From Paraescarpia echinospica (taxonomy: Eukaryota; Annelida; Polychaeta; Sabellida; Siboglinidae): DNA of 64,000 nucleotides. Of this stretch, positions 11,836 to 23,225 are shown piece by piece. The stretch lies in assembly GCA_020002185.1 (NCBI GenBank), contig CM034544.1, positions 2,521,338-2,585,337 on the forward strand, read 5' to 3'. Both the position numbers and the translations under genes were made by a program. Below the pieces are notes generated by a model. That model was not told the origin of the DNA and did no database searches. It saw nothing but the letters and a program-made list of their open reading frames with translations. Every line of letters begins with the position of its first letter. Position 1 is the stretch's first letter.

Positions 11836-12159
11836 CCACTGATTTCGCTACGAAGTTCACAATTTCATAAGCTGTTCAGGCTACCTAAAAACCTAGATTT
11901 CAACCCCCTTGAGGAATACTGGGGGGGGGCTAATATTATGTCCTAGCCCATCACCAACGCAAATTACACTAGGAAATGCATAACCTTTCCATAAATATAT
12001 ATATATATATCCTATATCCAGCCCCCCCTCCTCAAAATGTTGGAGGCTCAGCCCTTAAGCCCTCCCCTGGTTCCGGCGCCTTAGTAACTAGTCTCTATTG
12101 CATCGTGTGCTCTTTTTGGGTTGGCAATACATTACCTGGTCTTTTTGAAGAGGCTTTAT

Positions 12160-12910
12160 AAGTCGTTGGTCCCTTCTATCTGGTGTCTATGCCAGGGGAA
12201 GTGAAAGATCCCACGCAGGGAAATAGAAGAAACCTGTCGTGGAGTCACTACGCTGGGATCTCATTCTCCAAACTCCCAGTGCCAGAATAATCAACTTAAT
12301 GATGGTGGGCATTTAATTGAAAACCAAACCACTAAATTGTCAATGATAGTGGAATAAGCAGGACAAGACACGAAAGGCTGTGGCACAGATTGAATACCAA
12401 AAGTACAAATTACTTTTTTCTCGACATGAACTGTGAACTGTTCGTGGTAAAACCAATATTAAATTACAAATAATAAACAATGAACGCATTTACAAACACA
12501 AATAGGTGCGCACCAAAGTGAACACCATTACCGATTTTCCTGCTTTAGTTGTTATAAACTGATCAACCACTTGCTGGTCGAAGTATATGTGTTCCTACAG
12601 CGTGTGTCTATCCGGGGTTATGATAATAATTTGTAACATAACGGGTAGACCCGGGAATTACATCTTCATCGTATGACATAAGAAAAGAAAACAACTGTCG
12701 TGGGGTGTGTTTACAATCCTTCTACCTTCAGTCACATATATCTGAATGGAGTTCGGTTCCTAGAGTTTTGACAGAGAGGGGGGTCAATCTAACCTTGTGT
12801 GTCTGATGCAAATTTCCGAACATTCTTTTTTGATCGGATTACCGGTCTCTGAATTCTGTATTTCTAGTCCACGCAACAGCTTCTCAAATAACCCCACACT
12901 GTAATCGAAA
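12160..12910. repeat. Dispersed repeat family A, copy 1 (part 2)
   Basis: Matches 61,990-62,820. Shared blocks include ccatctggtgtmtatgccaggggaa, gatcccacgcagggaaat, gggatctcattctccaaact, and a long segment through gatcaaccacttgctggtcgaagtatatgtg and cgtatgacayaagaaaagaaaacaactgtcgtgg. The first half also resembles 20,940-21,070. The region between parts 1 and 2 (11,836-12,159) has no counterpart in copy 2, which carries a LINE and SINEs instead. Confidence 0.7.
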
Positions 12911-13436
12911 CAATCATTAATAACTATGACAGTTTCCACTCTGGCACTCCAGGGCCTCCGCCGGGTTTCGATCTCCCGTTTGACTATGGCGGCCGGTCCC
13001 CGTCTACCTTAATTCAATCGCAGAGGTGAACTTGCGAAAGAGAGAGAGGACCTACTGATTGAATGGTTCCATACGCTGTCACAAGTTGTTCCCGACTGTC
13101 CGACTGAATACCAGTCACGTTCAAACTGTGACTGTCTCAAGTGAAGAGCAGAATCGCGTATATTATTGTTATACGATGTTATTCGCTTGGTAGATATACA
13201 TTGACCATCGATTCGGCGTCCCCGTGACTCGGCGCCCAGGTGCCAGTGCACCCCCTGCCCCCGGGTCACTACGCAGGTTCTACACAACATATGATTTGGC
13301 ATTGTCCAAACCAACAAGTGTAATTTGCCAATCAAATGACCGTCGACTAGTCAGTCAAGTATAGGATCCATTTTGACAATCAAAATACAATATCCTTCAT
13401 TCAATCTCATTGCAATACTAACTGTAAGTTTAATAT

Positions 13437-13620
13437 GATTAATTTGCTCTACATGTGGTTAGGAAAACATCACACGCTGTATAATAAAACTGCGTAAAAG
13501 TGTATACCACCCGTTTTACCCGTTGGCGTCTAGAGTCATTGTTTTATTCTAGACGTTGCCGTGACTAAAATCACCATCCATGTATACAACAGGGGTAGAT
13601 CCACAGATAGTAGTCTAGGG
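13437..13620. repeat. Dispersed repeat family A, copy 1 (part 3)
   Basis: Matches 62,826-62,965: aattggctc/tgctctacatgtggtta.gaaaacatcacacgct, and tctagagt.attgtttt. Between parts 2 and 3, at 13,200-13,290, lies another short partial copy of the part-1 motif (cggcgcccaggtgcc...cccgggtcactacgc). Confidence 0.6.
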
Positions 13621-14145
13621 TAGGGGGTTAAAACCTCCAACTGCACCCCCCTTGAGGCTCGCCAAAAACCTCCACCGTCAAATTCATATAGGGTAGGTTG
13701 AGCCGGAGCTTAAGCACGATTCCATTGACGGTTCCTGGCATTGGAAGACTTCGCCGGAGCCACTTCGACGTCGCACTTGCGCCAGTATGCTTCATTTCAA
13801 TGCAGCACGACTCAGCTATACATATATATATATATATAAATTATATTACATTCTAAATTGGGCGTATGAAATTAACATTTTCTTGTCGTTGCTAGTTCTA
13901 GAATGGACCTTGATGTTTGCTCACCGACAATGTCAAGTCGATGCAGAGTACAATTAAGTGTTCAAAACGGGAGAAACTTCGACGCCTCAAAGCTGTGACT
14001 TGAGTGCTGTCGTCTTCTTGCATAAAATGACACAATAATAACAAATAACAACGCGTCACGTGCTTCAAAGTGACGTAGCTGCTAATTAGTCAACATTGCA
14101 TTTGCAGCAAAGATTCGAGAATTATTTGACAGTCGATTTTATCTC
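13621..14145. other. No recognisable gene
   Basis: Unique sequence with a short TA microsatellite near 13,820-13,840. Nothing supportable. Confidence 0.4.
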
Positions 14146-14570
14146 TTTATCCGTCCGTCTGTCCGTCCGTCCGTCCGTCCGTCCGTCCCTCCCTCCCTCC
14201 CTCCCTCCCTCCCTCCCTCCGTCCCTCCCTCCCTCCCCTCCCTCCCTCCCTCCCTCCCTCCCTCCCTCCCTCTCTCTCTCCCCCTCCCTCCCTCCCTCGC
14301 TCCCTCCCTCGCTCGCTCCCTCCCTCCCTCCCTCCCTCCCTCCCTCCCTCCCTCCCTGCCTCCCTCCCTCCCTCCGTCCCTCCCTCCCTCGTTTCTGCCT
14401 GCCTGCCTGCCTGCCTGCCCCCTGTCGCTGTGAAACTATCTCTCTGTCTGTCTGTCTGTCTGTCCGTCTGTGTGTCTGTCTGTCTGTCCGTCTGTCTGTC
14501 TGTCTGTCTGTCTGTATGTCTGTCTGTCTGTCTGTCTGTCTGCTTATCTATGTCTGTCTTTCTGCATGTT
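14146..14570. repeat. (CCCT)n and (TGTC)n microsatellites
   Basis: A compound tetranucleotide tract: TCCG, then CCCT, then GCCT, then TGTC. Reading frames through it encode only artefactual SLPP or CLSV repeats. Confidence 0.97.
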
Positions 14571-14877
14571 GGCCTGTCGATCAGCCAATATGTCTGTCTG
14601 TTGGTCTGTTGGTTTGTCGGTCTGGCTGTTTATCTGTCAGCCAGTCTGCCTGTCGTTATGCCAGTCTGTTTGTGTCGCTCTCTGCTTCGCTCTCTCCCGA
14701 TGTCTCCATTAAATTTTGTTTGTCTGTACGGTTGTCGGTCTAAGAAATTATTAATGATGTTTTAGTAATCGACCCTGTGTTTCGTGAAAGCCCTCGCTAA
14801 GTTTATAGAGTGAGTTTAATGGTGTTTTCATTAACACAGTCAAAACTATAAATTACGCACTGCAATAGTTGTCGCGC

Positions 14878-15030
14878 ATTCATAGAACAAAGAGAGTAAC
14901 AAATGAGACCCTCTACTGGGTCGCTCGCCACGCGGCCTCTCACTTATTGTCACATTCATAGAACAAAGAGAGTAACGAATGAGACCCTCTACTGGGTCGG
15001 TCGCCACGCGGCTTCTCACTTATTGTCCAA
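14878..15030. repeat. Tandem duplication of about 75 bp
   Basis: The block cattcatagaacaaagagagtaac...cttattgtc occurs twice in direct orientation (about 14,878 and 14,954) with only a few mismatches. Confidence 0.9.
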
Positions 15031-15254
15031 AACGTTCTCCCACGATCGACAGCCATATAACATATCTAGGCATAAATGATGGATAGATATATTGACGACT
15101 CTTACCCTCTTACCGCACCCCAACCATAGAATAATGGCAAATAGTTCCTATGTTGTCATTTATTTATACCTTATAACGTACGAAAATAGATAACTGAAGT
15201 ATCCGTACGGCAAATATTGCGTGAAGCAATTTATTTAGCCGTATTCCAAATGTA

Positions 15255-15645
15255 AAGGATGACACGTCTCCCAGTCCAACTACGTAACAGCACCGGTTAT
15301 ATTGACGTAACGGGATTTCTGATGGTTCCATTACTTTTTGTTCTGTGTGACATGGCACTGTTTGCCTCTCATGTATTATCCAAAGCACCAGCCTCTTTGT
15401 TCTGTGTGACATGGTACTGTTTTAATGTCATACTGGATAAAGACTTGAACTTACTTGACCAACTAGCGAGGCATACCCGACGCCGCCTCTCATGTATTAT
15501 CCAAAGCAGCATTCTCTGTGTTCTATGTAACGTAACACGGTTTGTCATGTCACACATGACAAAGAGTTCAACTTACCAGACCAACTAGCGAGGTATACTC
15601 GACGCCGCCTCTCATGTATTATCCAAAGCAGCATTCTCTCGGGAT
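15255..15645. repeat. Direct repeats of about 105 bp
   Basis: The block gcctctcatgtattatccaaagca...ttctgtgtgacatg recurs with variations near 15,365, 15,485 and 15,607, with tacttgaccaactagcgaggcatacccgacgcc in two copies. Non-coding in appearance. Confidence 0.75.
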
Positions 15646-16026
15646 CTAGGCATACATGACGGTTCGATATTTTGTAGCGATTACCAAGTGATGGGAATGG
15701 GAGATGCTATCTGCGCAACGACACCAGTAAGATGGAACTGTCCCAGTATCCATCGTGATTGAATTAAAATACTCATTCAGGTCTTCTGCCATTAAGAATC
15801 CCTCTGATATTATATTTCCAGCACTATCTTCTAGAGGATCGACCTGAATTTTCTGTTTGTTTCGAACATACGCATACAAACACTTGTTGTCATCGTTTAT
15901 ATTACAAGGTAATTTTTGTTCATAGCTTCTTTTTGAATTTCTAATTTCAGCTGTAGCTTGATTTAGTGTTTCTTTATAAATGTTGTAGTCTTCATCATTT
16001 CCATTACGTCTGTATAACTTCCACAT
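15646..16026 (-). pseudogene. LINE ORF2 segment between endonuclease and RT
   Basis: The frame reads MWKLYRRNGNDEDYNIYK, then EIRNSKRSYEQKL, YAYVRNKQKI and AEDLNEYFNSI. This is the conserved linker that precedes the reverse transcriptase in CR1-like LINEs. It ends in unrelated sequence at about 15,700, where the element is truncated. Confidence 0.75.
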
Positions 16027-16385
16027 TATTTGTTTGTACTAATGTTTTCTAATGGCTTATTTCGATAAGTGTTTCTTTTTGGACGGTTACACTTGTTTTT
16101 TAAAGGGAACAAATTTATCGATGATGCACTCAATTTCACTCTTTAAGATATTCCAGCATTCTGTTGCGGTCTTATTCTTCAGTGTGTTATTCCAGTCTAT
16201 CTTTGTTAAATATTTCCTCAAGTCCTGATATCTTCCTTTGTGGAAATTTCTCCTGTACTGCATTTTACTATTCCTTTCTGATTTTATTTTGATAGTAAAA
16301 TGTATCTAGTTGTGATCACTACTCCCTAGTGGCTCACATATCTTGACATTGTCAACTAATTCATTCTGTGAGGACAAAACTATGT

Positions 16386-16640
16386 CTAAAACATTCTCTC
16401 CCCTGTTGGTTCTAGCACATGTTGAGAAAGGAAACTATCTTGTACTAAAACTAAATATTTGTGGTCCTCACTACCCATACTCTGTAGATATTTCCATTGT
16501 GTATGCCCATGGTTAAAATCCCCCATAATAATACAGTCCTGTTTGCTCACATCGCTTATAGCGTCTTGTACTTTTTCATTTTCTTCTATGCTTATGTTTG
16601 TACATATGTACATATCTTCCCTCCAAGCAAAGTACCCCAT
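16386..16640 (-). pseudogene. LINE ORF2 endonuclease fragment
   Basis: Contains CIIMGDFNHGHTQW, the GDFN motif holding catalytic Asp and Asn residues of AP-type endonucleases. It then reads LVQDSFLSQHVLEPTGERM, the family's next conserved block. Part of the CR1-like LINE. Confidence 0.8.
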
Positions 16641-16683
16641 ACATCTGTGAATCCCACCCCATCTTCTTCACACATCTGCTCAA

Positions 16684-17046
16684 TTAATGCGTTGATCGCC
16701 ATCCTCTTGCAGTTTCTATATGTTGCCCTCTTCCTCCCAATACTGGCAAAATTCCCGAGAGAATATTCTGTTCAACTCTTGTCTTCTTTAACTTCCTCAC
16801 TAACTGTCTGTACTTCTGTACTATCCCAGATTTTCCCTCCCTGTCTGCATTATTTGTCCCTCCGTGTACTAGTATAGACCCTCCCTTGCCATGCCCTAAT
16901 ACCTTCTCTACCCTTTCAGTCACATGCTCTATCCTAGCCCCCGGTAGACAAACAACGACGTCCCCCTCACTTAGTGTCTTATTTGTCTTTCTCAGAATAG
17001 AGTCGTCCATAAACACCCTCTCTTTCCTCAATGCCTCCTCAATCAC
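16684..17046 (-). pseudogene. LINE ORF1 SGNH-hydrolase-like (esterase) domain
   Basis: Reads FMDDSILRKTNKTLSEGD, VVVCLPGARIEHVTERV, SILVHGGTNNADREG and NILSGILPVLG. These correspond to the GDS, G, GGTN and later blocks of SGNH hydrolases, as found in esterase-type ORF1p of CR1 elements. The usual GDS is DDS here, so the nucleophile Ser is kept but the preceding Gly is not. The last block continues in another frame downstream, indicating a frameshift. Confidence 0.75.
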
Positions 17047-17421
17047 TGGCCCAGAGTAGCTCCTTCTCCGGTTTGCATCTGTCTGGTTGTTGTCTTTTAC
17101 CCTGTCGTCTTCTCTCCTATCACATTCTCTTCCGTTCCATTCTTTCCTGTCGCTTTTTCTCTTGTCCCGTCATGTCATCTTCTCTTCTATCTCATTTAAT
17201 CTCACTTCCATTCGTCCCTTCATCTTTCCTTCCATCACATTGTTTCTCTCCTCTCCCGTCCCTTTTCCCCTCCTACCTCTTTCTCTACGGTCACTTTCTC
17301 CCCTGTCACCTTCCCGCCTGTCACGTTTTCTGTCTTTTGCTGAACACAACACTTTATCTTCTTCCATCTGTATTCTTCTCAGTCTTCTGTTTCACAGTCT
17401 TACCAACTGCCTCTGTGGTAT

Positions 17422-17935
17422 CTACCTCTTCACCACCTGTATCGCTTCGCGTCTCCCCTCGTTCTCTACAGTCTGACCACCTGTTGATCTATCCCCACTG
17501 ACACGTTTTCTTTTCCTCTGCCGAACACTTTTCCTTCGTCCCTCTGTCTTCTTCTCATTTTTTTGTTCCTTCACACCTGTCACCTTCCCACCTCTCTGTC
17601 TCCTTTCTTCAATCTCCGTGTCACATCTCTGCTCCTTCTGTGTCGTAGTATTTTCAAATCTCTCCGTGTCATCCCTCTCTGTTCCATCTACTTCCATGTT
17701 GAGTTTCGCCTCCATTTTCTTCACTATATACGTCAACTTACACACCTCCTTCATCAGACATTCCACCCTCAAACACCCCACACACCGAAAAGTGAATCCG
17801 TCTTCTTTGGTCTCTGCCCATGATTTTGGACAGCCAGACAACGCAAAATCCACCCAGCTCTGGCAGTCGTTGCAAACTAAGTGTCGTTTTGCCCTGAGTT
17901 CCCGCTTGCAAGGTGCTATATCAGAATTATTTGTA
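17422..17935 (-). pseudogene. LINE ORF1 N-terminal PHD-like zinc finger and basic region
   Basis: From about 17,935 the minus strand reads CKRELRAKRHLVCNDCQSW, then DFALSGCPKSWAE and FRCVGC. The Cys spacing is that of a PHD-like finger. A highly charged Lys/Arg/Glu linker follows, as expected between the finger and the esterase domain of CR1 ORF1p. The listed ATG at 17,853 is internal to this finger. Confidence 0.65.
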
Positions 17936-17940
17936 TTAAA

Positions 17941-19948
17941 ATAGTTTTATATAGTCTTTAAAAAGACGTTTCTCTGTACAGTTAATTACACCAGATTGTT
18001 AGGTTATAGTTGGTTATATTTGTTAACACACAGTGACACACCGTACGCGTCTTCAAGATAGTCTTTACAAATACTGTTTCCTGTGTAGGCTACTAATATA
18101 CACTTTATAAGTTTGTTATTTCAGGTTTTAATTACTCATCTAACTATATCAACTATCTCAACTAACCCTATTCTATTGTCATTCACGTTACGTTTACTTC
18201 ACCACTACCATAGATTACTCCCTCTAGCTAACTTTTAACAACAAATCTTGTTTTATACGTATCTACAACTACGTTATGAATAATATCACTCAATAATATC
18301 ACTTACATTTACGCAAGTTTGCTACACCAAATTCAAAACAATTCACCACCGGAAATTCCCGCCAAAAGCTTCGATACGATAGTTATGTCACATGCGGCAA
18401 ATGCAGTGTCATAAGGCTATAACCGCATACTGGTCATTGCAAACGACACTAGCATCGTTGGGGGTCTCTTTCTTCATTGAGATTGATGCAGGAAAACTGT
18501 TGGTGTCGTATGGAATGGGCAAGAAGTTCATATATATATATTTCCATCCACGACAAACACACCAGCAGATATTCACTAAGCCATCTCGCACGCTCGACTA
18601 CCTGCCACCAATCTAGGCAGCCGTGATGCAGCCCCCCAAGAGAGCAACCTATGTGGCCAATCTCCCGTGCCCGAAGATGTCTTGCTGAGCCCAGGATCCT
18701 GGGGATGGGTTGAGTCTGAATCTAGTTGGGTGCCTTTCTGGACTCCCCTACCTCGAGTAGTGAAACCCATGGAAGGGCAGATGCACTACAAGCTATAATG
18801 GAACTGTTGATCCTGCTATAAGATGGTATTGTGTCCATTACCAGATGCAAATGTGGAGGAAGCTGTTATGGTCGCCCAGGTCCTCCTCCGACATCAACTC
18901 CCAACGAACACCATTCTTAATTCAGTGATGCTGTATCTAATGTTGCTCCACGCTTGATATGATTGTTCTACCTATACACATCATTGACTTTTCCCACCTC
19001 CAATTCATCACTGGACTTCCTCTGTTAAACAAGGATAGTTCCTGATACAGTTTTCCGTCACTTCTGGTTGCGTTACTTGTTAATAAACGTGTGGTTGTTC
19101 TAAAATGTGCTCCATCGAATGCTGGGGTAGATATATTCGACATTCATGATTCTGACATGATAAGTTTGAAATTTATTAACAACATACGGATCGTGCGTGT
19201 TTTGAAGTCATCACATTGACCTTCTGGATATACCTTGACAGCATGGAGACAAAGGAGACATGATCTGATCTATCATGCAATATATGTCTAACATAAGATA
19301 AATAGTTCCAATGTCAGTTGTATTGGCAAATTATAGCTATTTAGGCAAAATAAACTCGTGACCTTCACCTTGGATGCTAACGAAAACCTCTTTGATCGAT
19401 CGGACATGCCAAAAACTATCATAATGCATACCGAGCTCACCGAAATCGGCCTATTATTAGCTGAAACATTGACCGTATCAGTTGTATCGGTGGCGGCCAT
19501 TTTGAATTTATTTTAATAAGGGGTGTTAACAAATCCCAAAATGTGTCCTATATCTGGATTTGATTAGTACCCATCAAAGATCATCTGCGTCGACTTTGGT
19601 GATTTCTTCCAAAAGTGAACATTATGGCAAAAGTTGACCCTAAGAAGCAGACTATTTTTCAACGTTGCTATTTAAAATCCTTCGTGCAATGGTAGGTTAC
19701 AAATTAAGTATTGCGTCGTTGGGTGTAACAAAACAGGAACGACGGATGTGTCAAATGTTGCACACGCGTCGTCAGTGTGGACCAACAGCCTATCACAGAA
19801 TGCCAACTTTGTTTATTGATTTCTTCCAGTGCGGTGTCAGTTATTGACCACCAAGCCCGAACGCCGCCAGTCGATCGACAGATTGCTTAGGCAGCAGTCG
19901 TTTGGCAGCATCAGGTATCTTCCTGCGAGACATTGAGAGTCAACGAAG
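17941..19948. other. No gene recognised; possible promoter region of the YWTD gene at its end
   Basis: Mostly AT-rich. A GC-richer stretch at 18,600-18,790 has no clear coding signature. The last 200 bp before 19,949 (an accaagcccgaacgccgccag...gcagcagtcg stretch) is the likely 5' UTR or promoter of the beta-propeller gene; no TATA box was seen. Confidence 0.35.
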
Positions 19949-20063
19949 ATGGGACTGCTCCGCTCGAAAGCGCCGAAGCGTCCACAGCCTCTGCCCCCGC
20001 CCGGGCTTCTGATGCGAATTCTGCTCTTGGCATTGGTATGTTTCTGGGCAAGCGACTCCGAAG
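19949..20063 (+). CDS. YWTD propeller gene, exon 1 (signal peptide)
   Basis: An ATG at 19,949 opens a 38-codon frame. It starts MGLLRSKAPKRPQPLPPPG, followed by the hydrophobic core LLMRILLLALVCFWASDSE, a good secretory signal with a basic n-region. It ends in phase 1 at a consensus GTAAGA donor (20,064). Every later splice of the model is phase-compatible, and the whole eight-exon reading frame is 1002 nt. The protein is therefore predicted to be secreted, since no second membrane segment was found. The gene spans 14.2 kb. Confidence 0.75.
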
Positions 20064-20890
20064 GTAAGACATCGGTGTGTTAAAACTATCAAATATCTGT
20101 GTTAACAATATCAAATAATTTTCATTGACTAATTGAACCTTCAATGTATGATATGCTTTATAATTACCCGTTTGATACACCGGACACCGTTGGATAGTTC
20201 AAAACATTCGTGTATATAGAATTCCATAAAAAGCAATCTCAACACAAACTATTTAAATGCAATCATTTTATTTCCACTGTCGACCTATCCAATCTTTCGA
20301 TCTCTCATATGTGATCGTCGCTGCATTTGTACAATATCACCAAATTTATATTCTAATGCAAATTGTATAAGGAAATTATTTGTAATGAACGATTTAGCGG
20401 CTTGATATTGTGCCGGAGCAAATAATTAATCTGATCTGCATCAGAAGGCTTACGCACTATCTATATGTACGTACAGTCCCATTTCATTTGTAATACAGCT
20501 TTCAAACTATACAAGCGCTATTTTCATCTATTTGAGTCTCTCTTGTGACCAGTCTCACTTATTCAACCACATTTGTTTCGCCTGTTCGCCACTAACCGCT
20601 TTGTTGCACGTTTATCCAAGCCCTACAATGTTGCTCGATTCACTCCCCGACTGAGGCGCCGCACCATACGTGACGTGGACGTCATTGTCTATTATGCATT
20701 CTTAACGACAAACACACTTTTTAGGCCACACAATGCCGTTGTTATCTATGACATTGAGTAAGCCGTAGCGGCACAAACAAGTGGTATACAGGACACAGTC
20801 ATTGAATTATTAGTGGGCAAATAATCTCACCTTCGGTCTAGCGCCCCACACTTTGCACGCATTGGTCAGTGACCTACATATTGGTGGTCA
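20064..20890 (+). other. Intron 1 of the YWTD gene, first part
   Basis: No exon or repeat recognised. A short plus frame at 20,573-20,761 lacks support. Confidence 0.4.
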
Positions 20891-21135
20891 ATGACATACG
20901 CATTGGTGGTTATTACTTTTAATTGTCATATCTTTTTTCTGGTGTATGTGCCAGGGGGAAGTGAAGTATCCCAGCCAATGGGTAAATGTGTAACTTGTTT
21001 CGGACCCATAGAGTGGTGGTCTCTATCTCTAACCCAGCAGCCGGAGTTACCGGTCGTGGGTGGGCGACGCCGAGCAGGCAGTATGTATAGTACATACAGT
21101 ACAGTACAGTACAGTACAGTACAGTATATATCATT
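20890..21135. repeat. SINE-like/family A fragment and (GTACA)n
   Basis: The segment ggtgtatgtgccagggggaagtgaagtatccca...ggtcgtgggtgggcgacgccga resembles the SINE-like block at 12,170 and 62,010. It is followed by about 30 bp of acagt repeats (21,095-21,125). It lies inside intron 1. Confidence 0.6.
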
Positions 21136-21260
21136 GGACCCGCTTGGTCTTGTATGAATATATATACATTGATTTGTCTTTGTATAGTTTTGTATCCACC
21201 TATCAGCAAAAGAGTAGAACTACAGAAAATGTAAAATAATGAGAGCATTATTTCCACCAG

Positions 21261-21386
21261 GTGCTGGTGGCATCAGTCGTGGGACAATGTTTCTTGTACA
21301 AAACACGAAGATACTGATGTTGAAGCTGAACCACTCGTTATCACCCCCGAGATATGGTCTCCCAACAGAATTCATCACAGGTGGAA
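21261..21386 (+). CDS. YWTD propeller gene, exon 2
   Basis: The acceptor tttccaccag ends at 21,260. The exon reads AGGISRGTMFLVQNTKILML and continues to YGLPTEFITGG, ending in phase 1 at GTAAGT (21,387). The FLVQNTKILMLKL pattern matches the first strand pair of a YWTD propeller, which reads out a bound state and precedes the first full blade. Just downstream (21,400-21,440) is a partial direct repeat of the exon end and donor. A competing donor, ACAG|GTGGAA, lies 6 bp upstream. Confidence 0.6.
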
Positions 21387-22500
21387 GTAAGTGATAACTA
21401 TACCTACCAACAGAATGCATCACAGGTTGTAGTAAGTGATACCTACATGCTGTTTGACAGCGATCTTACACAGCTTAGTGTATATAATATTATATTATTT
21501 ATTTTCAATTTTGCTGTTGTGTCCATGATGGTAGCCGTTACTGGTTGGCCAATAGTTAACTTTATATATTTTCTAATTCATTGTTTGTCTTTGTTCATCG
21601 TCAATATGCTGTGATACGTGTACTGTGTATACAAATGCATAACCATTAGTTTTGTTTGATATATATAATTAATATAATATTACCAGTTACGGCAGGTTTG
21701 TACCTACATATGCTACCTAGGCATGCTACGTTGCATACGACGCTAGAAAGTCGCATAAAATAACATACGTGTAATTTATTATAAACACAAGAGTCGTGGA
21801 GTGATAAGTAGCCTACAGCGAAATATTTGTGATGTCATTTACTAGGATAATGTTTGAGATACTGTCTTAATAAACTGATTTATATGACAAATTAATTCGA
21901 ACAAATCGACAAGAAAAGATCCATTCATTGGTTCATTGGTCTCTGATCTACCAATTGACGATGCGTTTCAGAAGATACAACGCTAGTTAATTAGAGTTAT
22001 TTACTTGTGTGTTTTTCACGCTACTGCCCTTGTTTGTTCTTCATGTGAGTGAGTGTGTGTGTGTGTGTGTGTTCCCGCGCGTGTGTGCGCGAGTGTGCGT
22101 TTGTGTGTAAGAAGGTCAACTAAAATGGTAATTACACACTAAATCTAAAGCATGGAGATGTCGTAGCGTTGCCTCCTCTGATATATGCCTTGTATGAACT
22201 GTATTATTATTATTATGTGCATTTTCACGTGGCAGACGTGACGTGATTCGAGTTTGTTTCGAGTGTGCGTTTACACACGAAATGTATCATCACATTTCTT
22301 CTGAAAAAGTAGAGTTAATAGATATATAAATAAATTAACTATATAAACAAATATATAAATATATCATTAAAATGTCCAAGTGATAAAGAACGTAAAAATA
22401 CTTGTTAAAACGTCAGGAGAAATTTCACTAAAATGTAATAAATATGTAAATAAATAATTTAAAAGTTAGTGTCCATGGCGTCATGTGATGCTTTCTTATT
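21387..22500 (+). other. Intron 2 of the YWTD gene, first part
   Basis: AT-rich, with a short TG/CG run at 22,045-22,105. No exon seen. Intron 2 extends to 29,195 and holds all elements between. Confidence 0.4.
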
Positions 22501-23225
22501 TTGAACTATCCCGCCCCCAACTCTCGCCACTGTTCACGGTCGACTGCGCGCAGAGTGTCGACGTCGGCACGGCAACATAGCGTACGACCTATACGAATAT
22601 GTCGTGGCACCTTGTTTTGTGACGAGCGGCGTGCTGGAATGCAGTGTTGCAAACAAACAGGCCGTGTACCTCGAGGAAGTCAGCTAGGGCTATGCCGTTG
22701 ATGTTCCGTCTGCCACGCGAGCTTTTTCCCATGAATTCCTCGTCGAACTTCCAGTAACCGAGCTAGCAGTTGAGATCGCGAGTTCTGCGAAGAACTCGTC
22801 TTGCTCGGCATTGTAGGTGTTAACTCGTTGTGACGTCGGGCCGTATACGTTGATGATCGTCAGCGAGTTATTGGCGCAGTTGAATTACAGCGATTCTGTC
22901 ACAAACTGACCAATAGCGCACGATTCGTTCTTCCAAATGCGTTGCGACAGTGAAGGCGAGACCGTACCGTAGTATCGTGATTGTGACAGCAAGCCAAGAA
23001 GCCGATAGTTGCCTGACCGTTCGTCAAATCCGCCGGGGGATTTTGTCTCCTGCAGACAACAAATGACGATGTGTAGTCGGCCGAGATCTTCGTTTAACTG
23101 GTTTCGTGTCGTTGCTGACGAGAATCCACGTACGTTGAACATGCCGCAAATGAAACGGGAGGGAGACATTGAACCATTGTTGTTGTGCTGGATCGACAAT
23201 GACGGCACGGCTAGAGAGAATGTTT
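22500..23225 (-). mobile_element. LINE fragment, AP-endonuclease domain
   Basis: The minus-strand frame from about 23,208 reads GMFNVRGFSSATTRNQLNED, then VICCLQETKSPGGFD (the QETK motif with the metal-binding Glu), then NSLTIINVYGPTSQRVNTYN (the INVYGP motif). This is the N-terminal half of a LINE endonuclease. Stops appear after about 22,790, so it is degenerate and lacks the reverse transcriptase. Its 5' end lies directly against a 65-bp tandem array. Confidence 0.8.

Larger units (their letters stand above)
15640..17940 (-). mobile_element. CR1-like LINE, degenerate, with esterase-type ORF1
   Basis: On the minus strand, in order, this region encodes a PHD-like zinc finger and basic linker (about 17,935-17,422), an SGNH-hydrolase-like domain (17,046-16,684), an endonuclease fragment (16,640-16,386), and the region between endonuclease and reverse transcriptase (16,026-15,646). 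This order is that of a CR1-clade LINE with an ORF1 of the PHD plus esterase type. Stops and frame changes separate the parts, and the reverse transcriptase itself is missing, so the copy is dead and 3'-truncated. Confidence 0.8.

Noticed and set aside
14096..14765. 215-codon Ser/Leu/Pro frame
   Set aside because: CCCT and TGTC microsatellites.
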